In this document: in pieces, positions 1 through 7,867 of the stretch
Layout: the number at the start of each line of letters is the position of its first letter
Numbering within the stretch: the stretch's first letter is position 1
Source of the DNA: CADEEN01 sp031389585
GTDB lineage: Bacteria; Pseudomonadota; Gammaproteobacteria; Burkholderiales; Burkholderiaceae_C
NCBI GenBank assembly: GCA_031389585.1
Contig: JANMSS010000354.1
Span: forward strand, 1 to 17,617
Reading direction: 5' to 3'
Length of the DNA: 17,617 nucleotides
Program-made: the position numbers and the translations under genes
The notes under the pieces: generated by a model
Databases searched by the model: none
Seen by the model: only the letters and a program-made list of their open reading frames with translations
Told to the model about the DNA's origin: nothing

Positions 1-1350
1 CTGCTCGACCGATTGCTGATGCCCAGCGTGCGCTGGCTGGTGCGCAACCGCGCCAACCGCGTGCTCGACGAGGTCGGCCGGCGCCTGAAGATCAGCATCC
101 GCCCCTTCCAGCAGGTCAAGCGCCAGGCCCTGATCGACCGCCTGGTCTTCGATGACAAGGTGCAGCAGGCCGCCTGGGCCTTCGCCGATGCACGTGGCAT
201 GCCGCGCGAGGTGGCGCTGGCCCAGGTGCAGCGCTATGCACGCGAGATCGTGCCCGCCTTCAACGCCTACGCCTACTTTCGCATCGGCTACTGGATCGGC
301 AAGAACGTCTCGCGCTTCCTCTACCGCGTGCGCATCGGCTACACAGACGACGCCGGCCTGAACGCGATCCCCGAGCAGTCCACGGTGGTGTTCGTCATGA
401 ACCACCGCAGCAACATGGACTACATCATTGCGTCGTACCTGGCCGCCGAGCGTGCCGCGCTGAGCTACGCAGTGGGCGAGTGGGCCCGCGTCTGGGGCCT
501 GCAGCAACTGATCCGTTCGATGGGCGCCTACTTCGTTCGGCGCAACTCGAAGGACGACCTGTACCGGCGCGTGCTCGAACGCTACATCGCCATGGCCACC
601 GAGGCCGGCGTGACGCAGGCGGTCTACCCCGAGGGCGGGCTGACACGCGACGGTCTGATGCGCGAGCCGCGATTCGGCGTGCTCGACTACATGCTGCGCG
701 GCTTTCACATGCAGGGCGAGCGCGACCTGGTGTTTGTGCCGCTGGGCCTGAACTACGACCGCGTGCTCGAAGACCGCACGCAACTGCTGAGCGGCGACGC
801 CGTCGCCGTCAAACCGAGCCGGCTGCGCAGCGCCGCGCGCACGCTGGCCTTCATCGGCGGCCAGTTGGGGTTGCTGTTGCGCAGCCGCTGGCACCGGCTG
901 GGCTATGCCTGCGTCAACTTCGGCACGCCCGTTTCGGTGCGCGCCTGGGCCGCAGCGCGCGGCGTCGACTTTGACCACCTGCCGCGCGAGCAGCGCCAAC
1001 TCGAAGTCGCCGCGCTGGGCCGGCATCTGATGGGCCAGGTCGGGCAGCTGATTCCGGTGCTGCCGGTGCCGCTGGTGGCCACCGTGCTGCTGGCGCAGGG
1101 CGAGCGGGCGATTGGCGAGTTGGAATTGAAGGCGGCCGTCGCCGAACTGGTGCAGAGCCTGCAAGCGCACAACGCCCGCCTGTACCTGCCGCGCGGCGAC
1201 TGGGATTACGCCGTCAGCGCCGGCCTGCGCATGCTCACGCAGCGCCATCTGGTGGACGAGCAGGACGGGGTGTTCCGCGCGCGGCCTGAAGAGGAGCCTT
1301 TGCTGCGCTACTACGCCAACTCGATTGCGCACCTGGTGGCGCCGCGCTGA
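1..1350 (+). CDS. PlsB-like glycerol-3-phosphate / lysophospholipid acyltransferase (5' truncated)
   Basis: This is a membrane-associated acyltransferase expected to move an acyl chain onto a glycerol-phosphate or lysophospholipid acceptor. The frame is open from base 1, so the true start lies outside the window; the TTG at 13 is only the first in-frame start-like codon. Numbering from that TTG, the four classic blocks of the PlsB/PlsC family are visible: NHRSNMDY (H131 and D136, the HX4D catalytic pair), GAYFVRR around 173, YPEGGLTRDG (P206-G209), and VPLGLNYDRV near 242. The C-terminal part, ending in LLRYYANSIAHL, resembles the C-terminal region of PlsB rather than the short PlsC enzymes. 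The visible 445 residues are much shorter than enterobacterial PlsB (about 800), although the 5' part is missing. The acceptor cannot be told from sequence, so no gene symbol is given. The beta-propeller gene follows on the same strand. Confidence 0.85.
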   Translation: MLDRLLMPSVRWLVRNRANRVLDEVGRRLKISIRPFQQVKRQALIDRLVFDDKVQQAAWAFADARGMPREVALAQVQRYAREIVPAFNAYAYFRIGYWIGKNVSRFLYRVRIGYTDDAGLNAIPEQSTVVFVMNHRSNMDYIIASYLAAERAALSYAVGEWARVWGLQQLIRSMGAYFVRRNSKDDLYRRVLERYIAMATEAGVTQAVYPEGGLTRDGLMREPRFGVLDYMLRGFHMQGERDLVFVPLGLNYDRVLEDRTQLLSGDAVAVKPSRLRSAARTLAFIGGQLGLLLRSRWHRLGYACVNFGTPVSVRAWAAARGVDFDHLPREQRQLEVAALGRHLMGQVGQLIPVLPVPLVATVLLAQGERAIGELELKAAVAELVQSLQAHNARLYLPRGDWDYAVSAGLRMLTQRHLVDEQDGVFRARPEEEPLLRYYANSIAHLVAPR

Positions 1351-1363
1351 GACGGATATCCGC

Positions 1364-2185
1364 GTGCTCGCTGCCGCGTACTGCATAGAAAGTGCCAACG
1401 GTTCAGAATTACGCGGTCGCCCTCAACCCGCGGAGTTCGATCTGCCCAACCCCACGCGCCGCGAGGCGGTCGCCACACTTGCCGCCCTCAGCACACTGGC
1501 CTTGGCGGGCACGCCGCTGACTGGCCGTACGCAAACCGCCCGTCTGCAGTCCTGGCCGCTCAACACCCCCAGCCGCACCGGCATTCATGACGTGGCGCCT
1601 GCCCCCGACGGCGGCGTCTGGTTGACGGCGCAGCGCAGCGGCCACCTTGGCTGGTTTGATCCGAAGAGCGGCCGCACTGAACTGGTGGCGCTCGGGCGCG
1701 GCCCCTACGGTATCTGCGCCACGCCGGCGGGCGAGGTGTGGTGGTGTTCGCTTGCCGGTTCGTTCATCGCGCGCATCGACCGCAAGACCGGCGACTCGAT
1801 CGTGGTCGAGCCGCCGACGAAGAACCAGGGCGCGCGCCGCGTCTGGAGTGACAGCCGAGGCCGCATCTGGGTCAGCGAGTGGAACAGCGGCAACCTGTCG
1901 GTGCACGACCCGGCAGCCAAGACCGCGGCGCAGACCTGGCGGGTCTGGAAGTTGCCTGGCGACGCACCGCGCTGCTACGCGGTCTGCGTGGACGATCGCG
2001 ACATGGTCTGGACCAGTGACTTCGGCGGCAATGCCGTGTTCCGCTTCGATCCGGCCAGCGAGGGCTTCGAGCGTTTCGCGTTCCCGCGAGAAGCCACGAA
2101 CATCCGCCAGATCCTCGGCCGGCCCGGCGAAGTCTGGTGGCCCGAGAGCGGCACCGAACACATCTCGGTGACTCGAACCGCGTGA
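1364..2185 (+). CDS. Streptogramin-lyase-like (Vgb family) beta-propeller protein with twin-arginine signal
   Basis: The protein is built from repeated WD/NHL-like blades (for example GIHDVAPAPDGGVWLTA, GPYGICATPAGEVWW, ARRVWSDSRGRIWVSEW, DRDMVWTSDFGGNAVFRFDP). These match the virginiamycin B lyase / lactonase-like propeller family in style and roughly in length. A twin-arginine signal, TRREAVATLAALSTLALAG, sits at the mature N-terminus, so export to the periplasm is likely. The start is uncertain. GTG at 1364 is the nearest canonical codon but leaves a 30-residue leader before the RR motif. A CTG at 1442 lies 6 nt after a GGAG and would give the more typical MPNPTRRE n-region (247 aa). The stop overlaps the GTG start of the next gene, implying translational coupling. 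Most environmental members of this family have no known link to antibiotic resistance, and the substrate here is unknown. Confidence 0.75.
   Translation: MLAAAYCIESANGSELRGRPQPAEFDLPNPTRREAVATLAALSTLALAGTPLTGRTQTARLQSWPLNTPSRTGIHDVAPAPDGGVWLTAQRSGHLGWFDPKSGRTELVALGRGPYGICATPAGEVWWCSLAGSFIARIDRKTGDSIVVEPPTKNQGARRVWSDSRGRIWVSEWNSGNLSVHDPAAKTAAQTWRVWKLPGDAPRCYAVCVDDRDMVWTSDFGGNAVFRFDPASEGFERFAFPREATNIRQILGRPGEVWWPESGTEHISVTRTA
1432..1444 (+). promoter_or_regulatory. Possible ribosome binding site and CTG start for the beta-propeller gene
   Basis: GGAG at 1432-1435 is followed, after the 6-nt spacer TTCGAT, by an in-frame CTG at 1442-1444. That CTG starts directly at the PNPTRREA twin-arginine n-region. 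The spacing is ideal, while the upstream GTG at 1364 has only a weak GACGGA-like site. CTG initiation is rare, so this is a candidate only. Confidence 0.35.
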
Positions 2186-3681
2186 AGTCCCTCGCCACAC
2201 TGCTGGTCGCCACGCTGCTGGCGGGCTGTGCAAGCCTGCGCGCGCCGACTTCGTCAGTCGCGGCTGACGCCGAGTCGGTCGCCTGCACACGCTGGTTCGA
2301 GCAACTTGAGACGGCGATCGACCGCGCCGGTGTGCGCGACGTCGAGGCCGATCGCATTGAGGGCTTTGCCGGCGTGCGTGTCGACCGCTTCAGCGCTTCA
2401 CTCGGCCCCCGTGCGCGCGGCGACGCTGTCGCCTTCGTGGCCTGGCTCGCGCGGCTGCAACAGTTGGAAGCTGAGGGCCGCGCGGTCGAACTGGCGAACC
2501 TGCCGCGCACGGCCTTCCCGCTCGATGGCACGATCGATGCCGCCGCGGCCCAGGCGCGTTCGCTGTCTTGTAGCAAGCGCTGGCTTGCAACGCTGCAAGC
2601 TGACGCCACGCTGCGCACCGCATTGCTCGATCGCGCCCAAGTGCCCGACCGCTACGCCACCTGGCAGCGCGCGGTCGGGCTTTACCCCATCGTGCGCTGG
2701 CCCTTCTTCGCCGGCGTGCAGGCCTGGCAGAGCCGTCACGAGCAGGCCATTCAGCGTTGGTCGTCGCAACCGCCTGCGACGCAGCGCTACACGGCGGCCG
2801 CCGCGCCACCGTCAGCCGCAGCCCTCGCGGCGTTGTGGCGGAGCAGCTCGCGCGACGCCCTCGGTGTGCCGCGCTTCACACGCGAGGAGGCGGCGGTCTT
2901 GCTCGCCGCCTATGCACCGGCACTGGAGATCGAATCCCGTGGCGGCTTCGATCGATTCGGCGCCATCGGTTGGGGCAATGCCACGACGCTGGCGGTCGAC
3001 GCGGGGCAGCCCGTCCTGTACGAACGCCTCGCGCACACCCGCTACGGCAAGCACATGCTTGTGCAGTTGGTCTACAGCCTGTGGTTCCCCGAACGCCCTG
3101 CGCAGGGCGCCTTCGACCTGCTGGCCGGAACACTCGACGCAGTCGTGCTTCGCATCACGCTGGCGCCGGACGATGGACGACCGCTGCTGGTCGACACGAT
3201 CCACGGCTGCGGCTGCTACCACCAGTTCTTTCCGACCCCTGCGGTCGATCCGCGGCCGCAAGCGCCGACGAGCGTCGAATGGGCATTTACGCCGGCGCGG
3301 CTGTCCACGCTGCAGGCGGGCGAGCGCGTGGTGGTGCGCCTGGCCTCGCATACCCATTACGTGGTCGGCATTGCACGCGACGATGGCGCGCCCGGGTCGC
3401 CCTACGCGTTGCGCGACGGACGCGAGCTGCGCTCGTTGCCTACGCCGTCGGGAAGCACAAAGAGCGCGTTCGGCCCCGATGGCCTGGTGCCGGGCAGCGA
3501 GCGCGCCGAGCGCTTCCTGTTCTGGCCGATGGGCATCGCCAGCGCCGGCGCGATGCGCCAATGGGGCCACCACGCCACCGCCTTTGTCGGCCGACGCCAC
3601 TTCGACGACGCCGACCTGATCCAAGCGCGATTCGTGATCCCTTCGCTAGACAAGCCGGCCCCAGCCGGCTCCGCCGACTGA
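2182..3681 (+). CDS. Uncharacterised lipoprotein with an HxCxCxxH motif
   Basis: I do not recognise an assigned function. The GTG start at 2182 overlaps the TGA of the preceding gene (GTGA), and it opens a clean lipoprotein signal, MKSLATLLVATLLAGC, with lipobox LAGC and lipidated Cys16. The frame extends further upstream, but that would put charged residues before the signal, so 2182 is preferred. The mature protein (499 aa total) has an N-terminal helical, Ala/Arg-rich half and a C-terminal half rich in beta-type and aromatic sequence. The most distinctive stretch is IHGCGCYHQFF (H341, C343, C345, H347), which could bind metal or form disulfides. Nearby RLASHTHYVVGI and WGHHATAFVGRRHF add further His residues. 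Coupling to the exported beta-propeller suggests the two work together in the envelope. The gene converges on phaB across a hairpin repeat. Confidence 0.75.
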   Translation: MKSLATLLVATLLAGCASLRAPTSSVAADAESVACTRWFEQLETAIDRAGVRDVEADRIEGFAGVRVDRFSASLGPRARGDAVAFVAWLARLQQLEAEGRAVELANLPRTAFPLDGTIDAAAAQARSLSCSKRWLATLQADATLRTALLDRAQVPDRYATWQRAVGLYPIVRWPFFAGVQAWQSRHEQAIQRWSSQPPATQRYTAAAAPPSAAALAALWRSSSRDALGVPRFTREEAAVLLAAYAPALEIESRGGFDRFGAIGWGNATTLAVDAGQPVLYERLAHTRYGKHMLVQLVYSLWFPERPAQGAFDLLAGTLDAVVLRITLAPDDGRPLLVDTIHGCGCYHQFFPTPAVDPRPQAPTSVEWAFTPARLSTLQAGERVVVRLASHTHYVVGIARDDGAPGSPYALRDGRELRSLPTPSGSTKSAFGPDGLVPGSERAERFLFWPMGIASAGAMRQWGHHATAFVGRRHFDDADLIQARFVIPSLDKPAPAGSAD

Positions 3682-3687
3682 CTGGAG

Positions 3688-3733
3688 CCCCCTCACGGAG
3701 GGGGCTGGGGGAGCCGTACGTTCACCCGCAGGG
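3688..3733. repeat. G-rich hairpin repeat, copy 1
   Basis: This is the first of two 46-bp copies with a 59-bp period. It opens with a perfect 7-bp stem (CCCCCTC, loop ACG, GAGGGGG; 3688-3704) and continues with GCTGGGGGAG and CGTACGTTCACCCG. It starts six bases after the lipoprotein stop. The second copy (3747-3792) differs at only a few positions. Confidence 0.8.
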
Positions 3734-3763
3734 GGCCCGAAGGGCACCCCCTCGCGGAGGGGG
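3688..3763. terminator. Probable bidirectional terminator between convergent genes
   Basis: Two stable GC-rich stem-loops lie in the 122-bp gap between the converging lipoprotein and phaB genes. Neither has a clear T-tract, so classical intrinsic termination is not obvious. Their position and stem stability suggest transcript-end formation or 3'-end protection for both operons. Confidence 0.45.
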
Positions 3764-3792
3764 CTGGGGGAGCGGTACGTTCACCCGAAGGG
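3747..3792. repeat. G-rich hairpin repeat, copy 2
   Basis: This is the second copy of the 46-bp unit, with the same 7-bp stem CCCCCTC/GAGGGGG around a GCG loop (3747-3763). It ends 11 bp from the stop codon of phaB on the other strand. A competing hairpin joins the copies: GGGGGCCC at 3731-3738 can pair with GGG-CA-CCCCC at 3742-3751 around a GAA loop. Confidence 0.8.
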
Positions 3793-3803
3793 ATGAGCGA
3801 AGC

Positions 3804-4541
3804 TCAACCCATGTGCATGCCGCCGTTGCAGCTGAAGTCGGCCCCAGTCGAGAAGCCTGAGTCCTCGCTGGCCAGCCAGGCGACGATCGAGCCGATTTCC
3901 TCGGGCGTTCCCAGCCGCTTGACTGGAATGGTGGCGATGATCTTCTCCAGCACTTCGGGCTTGATCGCACGGACCATGTCGGTGCCGATGTAGCCCGGGC
4001 TGACGGTATTGACCGTCACACCTTTCGCCGCCAGTTCCTGCGCCAGTGCCATCGTGAAGCCGTGCATGCCGGCCTTGGCCGCGGAGTAGTTGGTCTGGCC
4101 GGCCTGGCCTTTTTCGCCGTTGACCGAACTGATCTGGACGATGCGACCCCAACCCTTTTCGATCATGTCCGGCACCACCTGTTTGGTGACGTTGAACATC
4201 GAGTTCAGGTTGGTGTCGATCACCGCATGCCAATCGTCAGGCGTCATCTTCAGGAACATGCGGTCCTTGGTGATGCCGGCGTTGTTGACCAGCACGTCAA
4301 TCGGGCCGTGCGTGGCCTTGGCCTGGGTAAAGGCCTCGACCGTCGAGTTCCAGTCGGCCACGTTGCCGGCCGAGGCATAGAACGTGAAGCCCGCAGCCTT
4401 CTGCTCGGCGATCCATTTGACATGGTCGCGGCTCGGGCCGCAGCCAGCAATGACCGTGAAGCCTTCCTTGTGCAGGCGCTGGCAGATGGCGGTGCCGATG
4501 CCACCCATGCCGCCGGTCACGTACGCTACTTTCTGTGTCAT
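3804..4541 (-). CDS. phaB: Acetoacetyl-CoA reductase (PHB synthesis)
   Basis: This is an NADPH-dependent short-chain dehydrogenase that reduces acetoacetyl-CoA to (R)-3-hydroxybutyryl-CoA, the second step of polyhydroxybutyrate synthesis, in the cytoplasm. The 245-aa length is typical. Visible motifs are the Rossmann TGGMGGIG (9-16), NNAG (86-89), the catalytic Ser139-Tyr152-Lys156 set within ISSVNGEKGQAGQTNYSAAK, and the PhaB-like C-terminus CNGGMHMG. The context and the ending distinguish it from FabG. The ATG is preceded by AAGGAGAG at good spacing. It is the last gene of phaC-phaA-phaB, 30 bp after phaA. Confidence 0.95.
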   Translation of the reverse strand: MTQKVAYVTGGMGGIGTAICQRLHKEGFTVIAGCGPSRDHVKWIAEQKAAGFTFYASAGNVADWNSTVEAFTQAKATHGPIDVLVNNAGITKDRMFLKMTPDDWHAVIDTNLNSMFNVTKQVVPDMIEKGWGRIVQISSVNGEKGQAGQTNYSAAKAGMHGFTMALAQELAAKGVTVNTVSPGYIGTDMVRAIKPEVLEKIIATIPVKRLGTPEEIGSIVAWLASEDSGFSTGADFSCNGGMHMG

Positions 4542-4571
4542 GTTTCTCTCCTTGAATTGATGATCCGGAAT

Positions 4572-5753
4572 CTAGCGCTCGAGGGTCAGCGCCACACCCA
4601 TGCCGCCGCCAATGCACAGCGAGGCGATGCCCTTCTTCGCATTGCGCCGCTGCATTTCGTGCAGCAGCGTGACCAGGATGCGGCAGCCCGAGGCGCCGAT
4701 CGGGTGACCGATGGCGATCGCGCCGCCGTTGACGTTGACCTTGCTGGTATCCCAGCCCATTTCCTTGTGCACTGCGCAGGCCTGCGCCGCGAAGGCTTCG
4801 TTGATCTCGAGCAGATCCAGATCGGTCGCCTTCCAGCCTGCCCGCTGCAAGGCGCGCTGCGAGGCCGGCACCGGGCCCATGCCCATCGTCGCCGGGTCCA
4901 GGCCCGCAGACGCGTAGCTGGCGATGCGCGCCAGCGGCGTCAGGCCCAGCTTGTCGGCCATCTTCGCGGTCATCACAACCACGCCCGCCGCCCCGTCGTT
5001 GAGGCCCGAGGCATTGCCCGCGGTCACGCTGCCGGCCTTGTCGAAGGCCGGGCGCAGGCCGGCGAGAACTTCGCCGGTGGTCTTGCGGTTGATGAATTCG
5101 TCGGCGGCGAAGACGATCGGGTCGCCCTTCCGCTGTGCAATCGAAAACGGCACGATCTCGTCCTTGAACTTGCCGCCGTCCTGCGCTGCCACCGCCTTTT
5201 GCTGTGAGGCCAGGGCCAGCGCGTCCTGCGCTTCGCGAGTGATGTTGTATTGCTTGGCGACGTTCTCGGCGGTAATGCCCATGTGGACCTGGTTGTAGAC
5301 GTCCCATAGACCGTCGACGATCATCGTGTCGACCAGCTTCCATTCGCCCATGCGGGTGCCGTCGCGCGAGCCCGGCAGTACATGCGGCGACATGCTCATG
5401 CTTTCCTGGCCGCCGGCGATGATGATGTCGCTGTCGCCGTCGCGGATGGCTTGCGCGGCCAGCATCACGGCCTTCAGACCCGAGCCGCAGACCTTGTTGA
5501 TGGTCATGGCCGGCACTGCGTTAGGCAGGCCTGACTTGATGACCGCTTGCCGCGCCGGGTTCTGCCCAACGCCGGCGGTCAGCACTTGGCCGAGGATGAC
5601 CTCGCCGATCTGGTCGCCGGTCAGCTTGGCGCGCTTCAACAACTCTGCGATGACCGCGGCGCCGAGGTCGGCCGCCGGCGTCTTGGCCAGCGTACCGCCG
5701 AATTTACCGACCGCCGTGCGGGCAGCGGCGACGATGACGATGTCAGTACTCAT
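4572..5753 (-). CDS. phaA: Acetyl-CoA acetyltransferase (beta-ketothiolase)
   Basis: A biosynthetic thiolase that condenses two acetyl-CoA molecules to acetoacetyl-CoA, the first step of PHB synthesis. The 393-aa length is exactly that of the family. The acyl-accepting cysteine is C89 in INKVCGSGLKAVM, H350 lies in GGAIAIGHPIGASGCR, and the second active cysteine is C380 in CIGGGMG. NEAFAAQ (318-324) is also present. AGGAGA precedes the ATG. It sits 36 bp after phaC and 30 bp before phaB on the minus strand, so all three are probably cotranscribed. Confidence 0.96.
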   Translation of the reverse strand: MSTDIVIVAAARTAVGKFGGTLAKTPAADLGAAVIAELLKRAKLTGDQIGEVILGQVLTAGVGQNPARQAVIKSGLPNAVPAMTINKVCGSGLKAVMLAAQAIRDGDSDIIIAGGQESMSMSPHVLPGSRDGTRMGEWKLVDTMIVDGLWDVYNQVHMGITAENVAKQYNITREAQDALALASQQKAVAAQDGGKFKDEIVPFSIAQRKGDPIVFAADEFINRKTTGEVLAGLRPAFDKAGSVTAGNASGLNDGAAGVVVMTAKMADKLGLTPLARIASYASAGLDPATMGMGPVPASQRALQRAGWKATDLDLLEINEAFAAQACAVHKEMGWDTSKVNVNGGAIAIGHPIGASGCRILVTLLHEMQRRNAKKGIASLCIGGGMGVALTLER

Positions 5754-5789
5754 GGTGTGTTTCTCCTGGCAAGATCCGGTAAGTGAGAG

Positions 5790-7481
5790 TCAGGCCTTGG
5801 CTTTGACGTAGCGGCCTGGGGCGGGTTCGATGACTTTGTGGCTGCGGTTGCCATACGACTTGGGTGCCGGCACCAGCTTTCCGGCGTGCGGTTTCAGCCA
5901 GGCGGCCCAGTCGGGCCACCAGCTGCCCGGCACTTCCTTGGCCGAGTCAAACCATTGCTGGGCCGTGCCGCCGAGCTTGCCGTCAACCCAATGGTTGCGC
6001 TTCTTCGCCGCCGGTGGGTTGATCACGCCGGCGATGTGCCCTGAGGCACCGAGCACGAAGCGCAACTTGCCCTTCATGATCTTGGTGCTCTCGAATGCGG
6101 CCATCCACGGCACGATGTGATCCTCGCGCGAGCCGTAGATGAACACGGGTGCCTTGATCTTGCCGAGGTCGACCTTCTCGCCGCAGATCTTCAGCTTGCC
6201 TGGCTGGCGCAATTCGTTTTGCAGATAGGTGTGACGCAGGTACCAGCAGAAGAAGGGGCCCGGCAGGTTGGTCGAGTCGCTGTTCCAGTACAGCAGGTCA
6301 AACGGCGGCGGCTTGTCACCCTTGAGGTAATTGCCGACCACGTAATTCCAGACCAGGTCGTTCGGGCGCAGGAAGCTGAAGGTGCTGGCCAGCTCCTGGC
6401 CCTTGAGCAGGCCCGGGCCGTTCGGTGCTTCTTCGCCGAGCGTCATCTCGCGCAACTGGACCGCGGGCTCGTCGATGAAGAGGTCGAGGACGCCGGTGTC
6501 GGAAAAATCGAGCAGCGTCGTCAACAGCGTCACGCTGGCCGCGGGCTGCTCGCCGCGCGCGGCCAGCACCGCCAGCGCGGTCGACAGGATCGTGCCGCCA
6601 ACGCAGAACCCGAGCGTGTCGATCTGGTCCTGGCCGCTGATGGCCTGCACCTCGCGGATCGCGCGGATCGCGGCATCTTCGATGTAGTCGTCCCAGGTCT
6701 TGGCCGCGATCGAGGCATCCGGGTTGCGCCAACTGACGACGAACGTGCGGTGCCCCTGCGCCACCGTGTCGCGGATCAGCGAGTTGTCCGGTTGCAGATC
6801 GAGGATGTAGTACTTGTTGATGCACGGCGGCACGAACAGCATCGGACGCTGATGCACCTTGGCCGTCAACGGCTTGTATTCGAGCAACTGGAACAGCTCG
6901 TTTTCGAACACCACCGCACCTTCACTGGTGGCCACATTGCGGCCGACCTCGAACACGCTCTCGTCGGTCTGCGAGACATGACCCTGCTGAATGTCCTCCA
7001 GCAGGTGCTTCACGCCCTGGGCAATGCTCTCGCCCTTGGTCTCCAGCGCCTTGCGCTGGGCCTCGGGGTTGAGCGCCAGGTAATTGCTCGGGCTCGCGGC
7101 GTCGATCCACTGCTGCACCGCGAAGCGAATGCGGGCCTTGGTCTTGGCGTCGCCCTCGACCGCATCGGCCATCTTCATCAGCGTGCGCGCATTGAGCAGG
7201 TAGCTTTGCGCCGTCAGCGCCGCGGTCGGGTTACTGGACCAGTCATCGGCGGCAAATCGACGGTCGCGGGTCGGGGCGGTGGCCGCTGCCGGCGCGCCAG
7301 GCGCGCAGCCGACGACGCCGTTCCACATCGCAGTCGCTTCCTTCAGGTAGTCGGCCTGCAGCGCGCTCAGCGCCGGCAGCGGCAACGACAGTCCCTGCAT
7401 CGATTTCCAGATCTCACCCAAGGCGTTGCCAAAGGCCGCTGCATGTGCGTCAGTCGCGACGCCGGTGTGTGGTTTGCTCAT
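5790..7481 (-). CDS. phaC: Class I polyhydroxyalkanoate synthase
   Basis: Polymerises (R)-3-hydroxyacyl-CoA into polyhydroxyalkanoate at the granule surface. The 563-aa length fits class I (PhaC-only) synthases. The lipase-like box GFCVGG carries the catalytic Cys293. The other triad residues are Asp454 in SREDHIVPW and His482 in GASGHIAG. The conserved Trp in FDLLYWNSDSTNLPGP and the N-terminal region preceding the alpha/beta-hydrolase core are intact. The ATG follows an AGGAG about 11 nt upstream. It is the first gene of the operon and is read divergently from the small membrane protein gene, across a short AT-richer spacer. The substrate is most likely short-chain (3HB), given phaA and phaB, although this is inferred. 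Confidence 0.96.
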   Translation of the reverse strand: MSKPHTGVATDAHAAAFGNALGEIWKSMQGLSLPLPALSALQADYLKEATAMWNGVVGCAPGAPAAATAPTRDRRFAADDWSSNPTAALTAQSYLLNARTLMKMADAVEGDAKTKARIRFAVQQWIDAASPSNYLALNPEAQRKALETKGESIAQGVKHLLEDIQQGHVSQTDESVFEVGRNVATSEGAVVFENELFQLLEYKPLTAKVHQRPMLFVPPCINKYYILDLQPDNSLIRDTVAQGHRTFVVSWRNPDASIAAKTWDDYIEDAAIRAIREVQAISGQDQIDTLGFCVGGTILSTALAVLAARGEQPAASVTLLTTLLDFSDTGVLDLFIDEPAVQLREMTLGEEAPNGPGLLKGQELASTFSFLRPNDLVWNYVVGNYLKGDKPPPFDLLYWNSDSTNLPGPFFCWYLRHTYLQNELRQPGKLKICGEKVDLGKIKAPVFIYGSREDHIVPWMAAFESTKIMKGKLRFVLGASGHIAGVINPPAAKKRNHWVDGKLGGTAQQWFDSAKEVPGSWWPDWAAWLKPHAGKLVPAPKSYGNRSHKVIEPAPGRYVKAKA

Positions 7482-7600
7482 GGGCGGTCGGTCTCCTGGG
7501 AATCCTCGCGAGTCGTCAACAATGCCACGTTGTACGCGGTTTCTCTTGCCGCATCATGACATTACATTTTGTTTATTGAAATACGCAGGATGACGTAATC
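7482..7600. promoter_or_regulatory. Divergent intergenic region, likely phaC promoter
   Basis: This 119-bp spacer separates phaC (minus) from the small membrane protein gene (plus). An AT-rich patch at about 7556-7583 stands out against the high-GC surroundings and is the natural place for both promoters. I find only weak sigma70-like matches. For phaC, the best is TTTCAA, 17 nt, CATGAT on the minus strand. Confidence 0.4.
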
Positions 7601-7867
7601 GTGCTCTACCTGGTGGCCATCGGCTGGATGTACGTCGTGTTGATGATGGCCGTGGCCGAGGCCATGGCGCCCAACGGCAGTCTGCTGGGCGCCCTGATCA
7701 CGTTTGCGCTCTACGGCCTGTTGCCGCTGGCGCTGGCGCTGTACCTGCTGGGCACGCCGGCGCGGCGGCGGGCGCTGCGGGCTGCGGAGCAGGCCTCAGC
7801 CGCGCAGCCAGACGGCAACGGCCATGCGGCCGGTGACGCCGTCGCGCCGAAACGAGAAGAACCGTGA
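7601..7867 (+). CDS. Small two-helix membrane protein
   Basis: An 88-residue protein of unknown function starting with GTG, 10 nt after an AGGA. Residues about 2-23 (LYLVAIGWMYVVLMMAVAEA) and 28-50 (LLGALITFALYGLLPLALAL) form two hydrophobic segments. A basic cluster, ARRRALRAA, follows, which suggests a cytoplasmic charged tail rich in Ala and Gly. It is read divergently from phaC. Its last 72 bases overlap the 3' end of pgeF on the opposite strand. That the membrane part lies entirely outside the overlap supports it being real. A role near PHA metabolism is only positional. Confidence 0.65.
   Translation: MLYLVAIGWMYVVLMMAVAEAMAPNGSLLGALITFALYGLLPLALALYLLGTPARRRALRAAEQASAAQPDGNGHAAGDAVAPKREEP

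Noticed and set aside
1364..2185. Streptogramin antibiotic resistance (virginiamycin B lyase)
   Set aside because: Only the propeller fold is supported. A Tat signal and an envelope-lipoprotein neighbour fit an exported environmental homologue, and I cannot confirm the lyase catalytic residues.
1409..2290. A 293-codon minus-strand open frame opposite the beta-propeller gene
   Set aside because: The plus-strand frame has propeller blades and a Tat signal coupled to the next gene; the minus product is Arg/Ala-rich filler.
6117..7559. A 480-codon plus-strand open frame opposite phaC
   Set aside because: The minus strand encodes a complete PHA synthase with all catalytic residues. The plus-strand product has no domain and starts inside phaC's C-terminal coding region.
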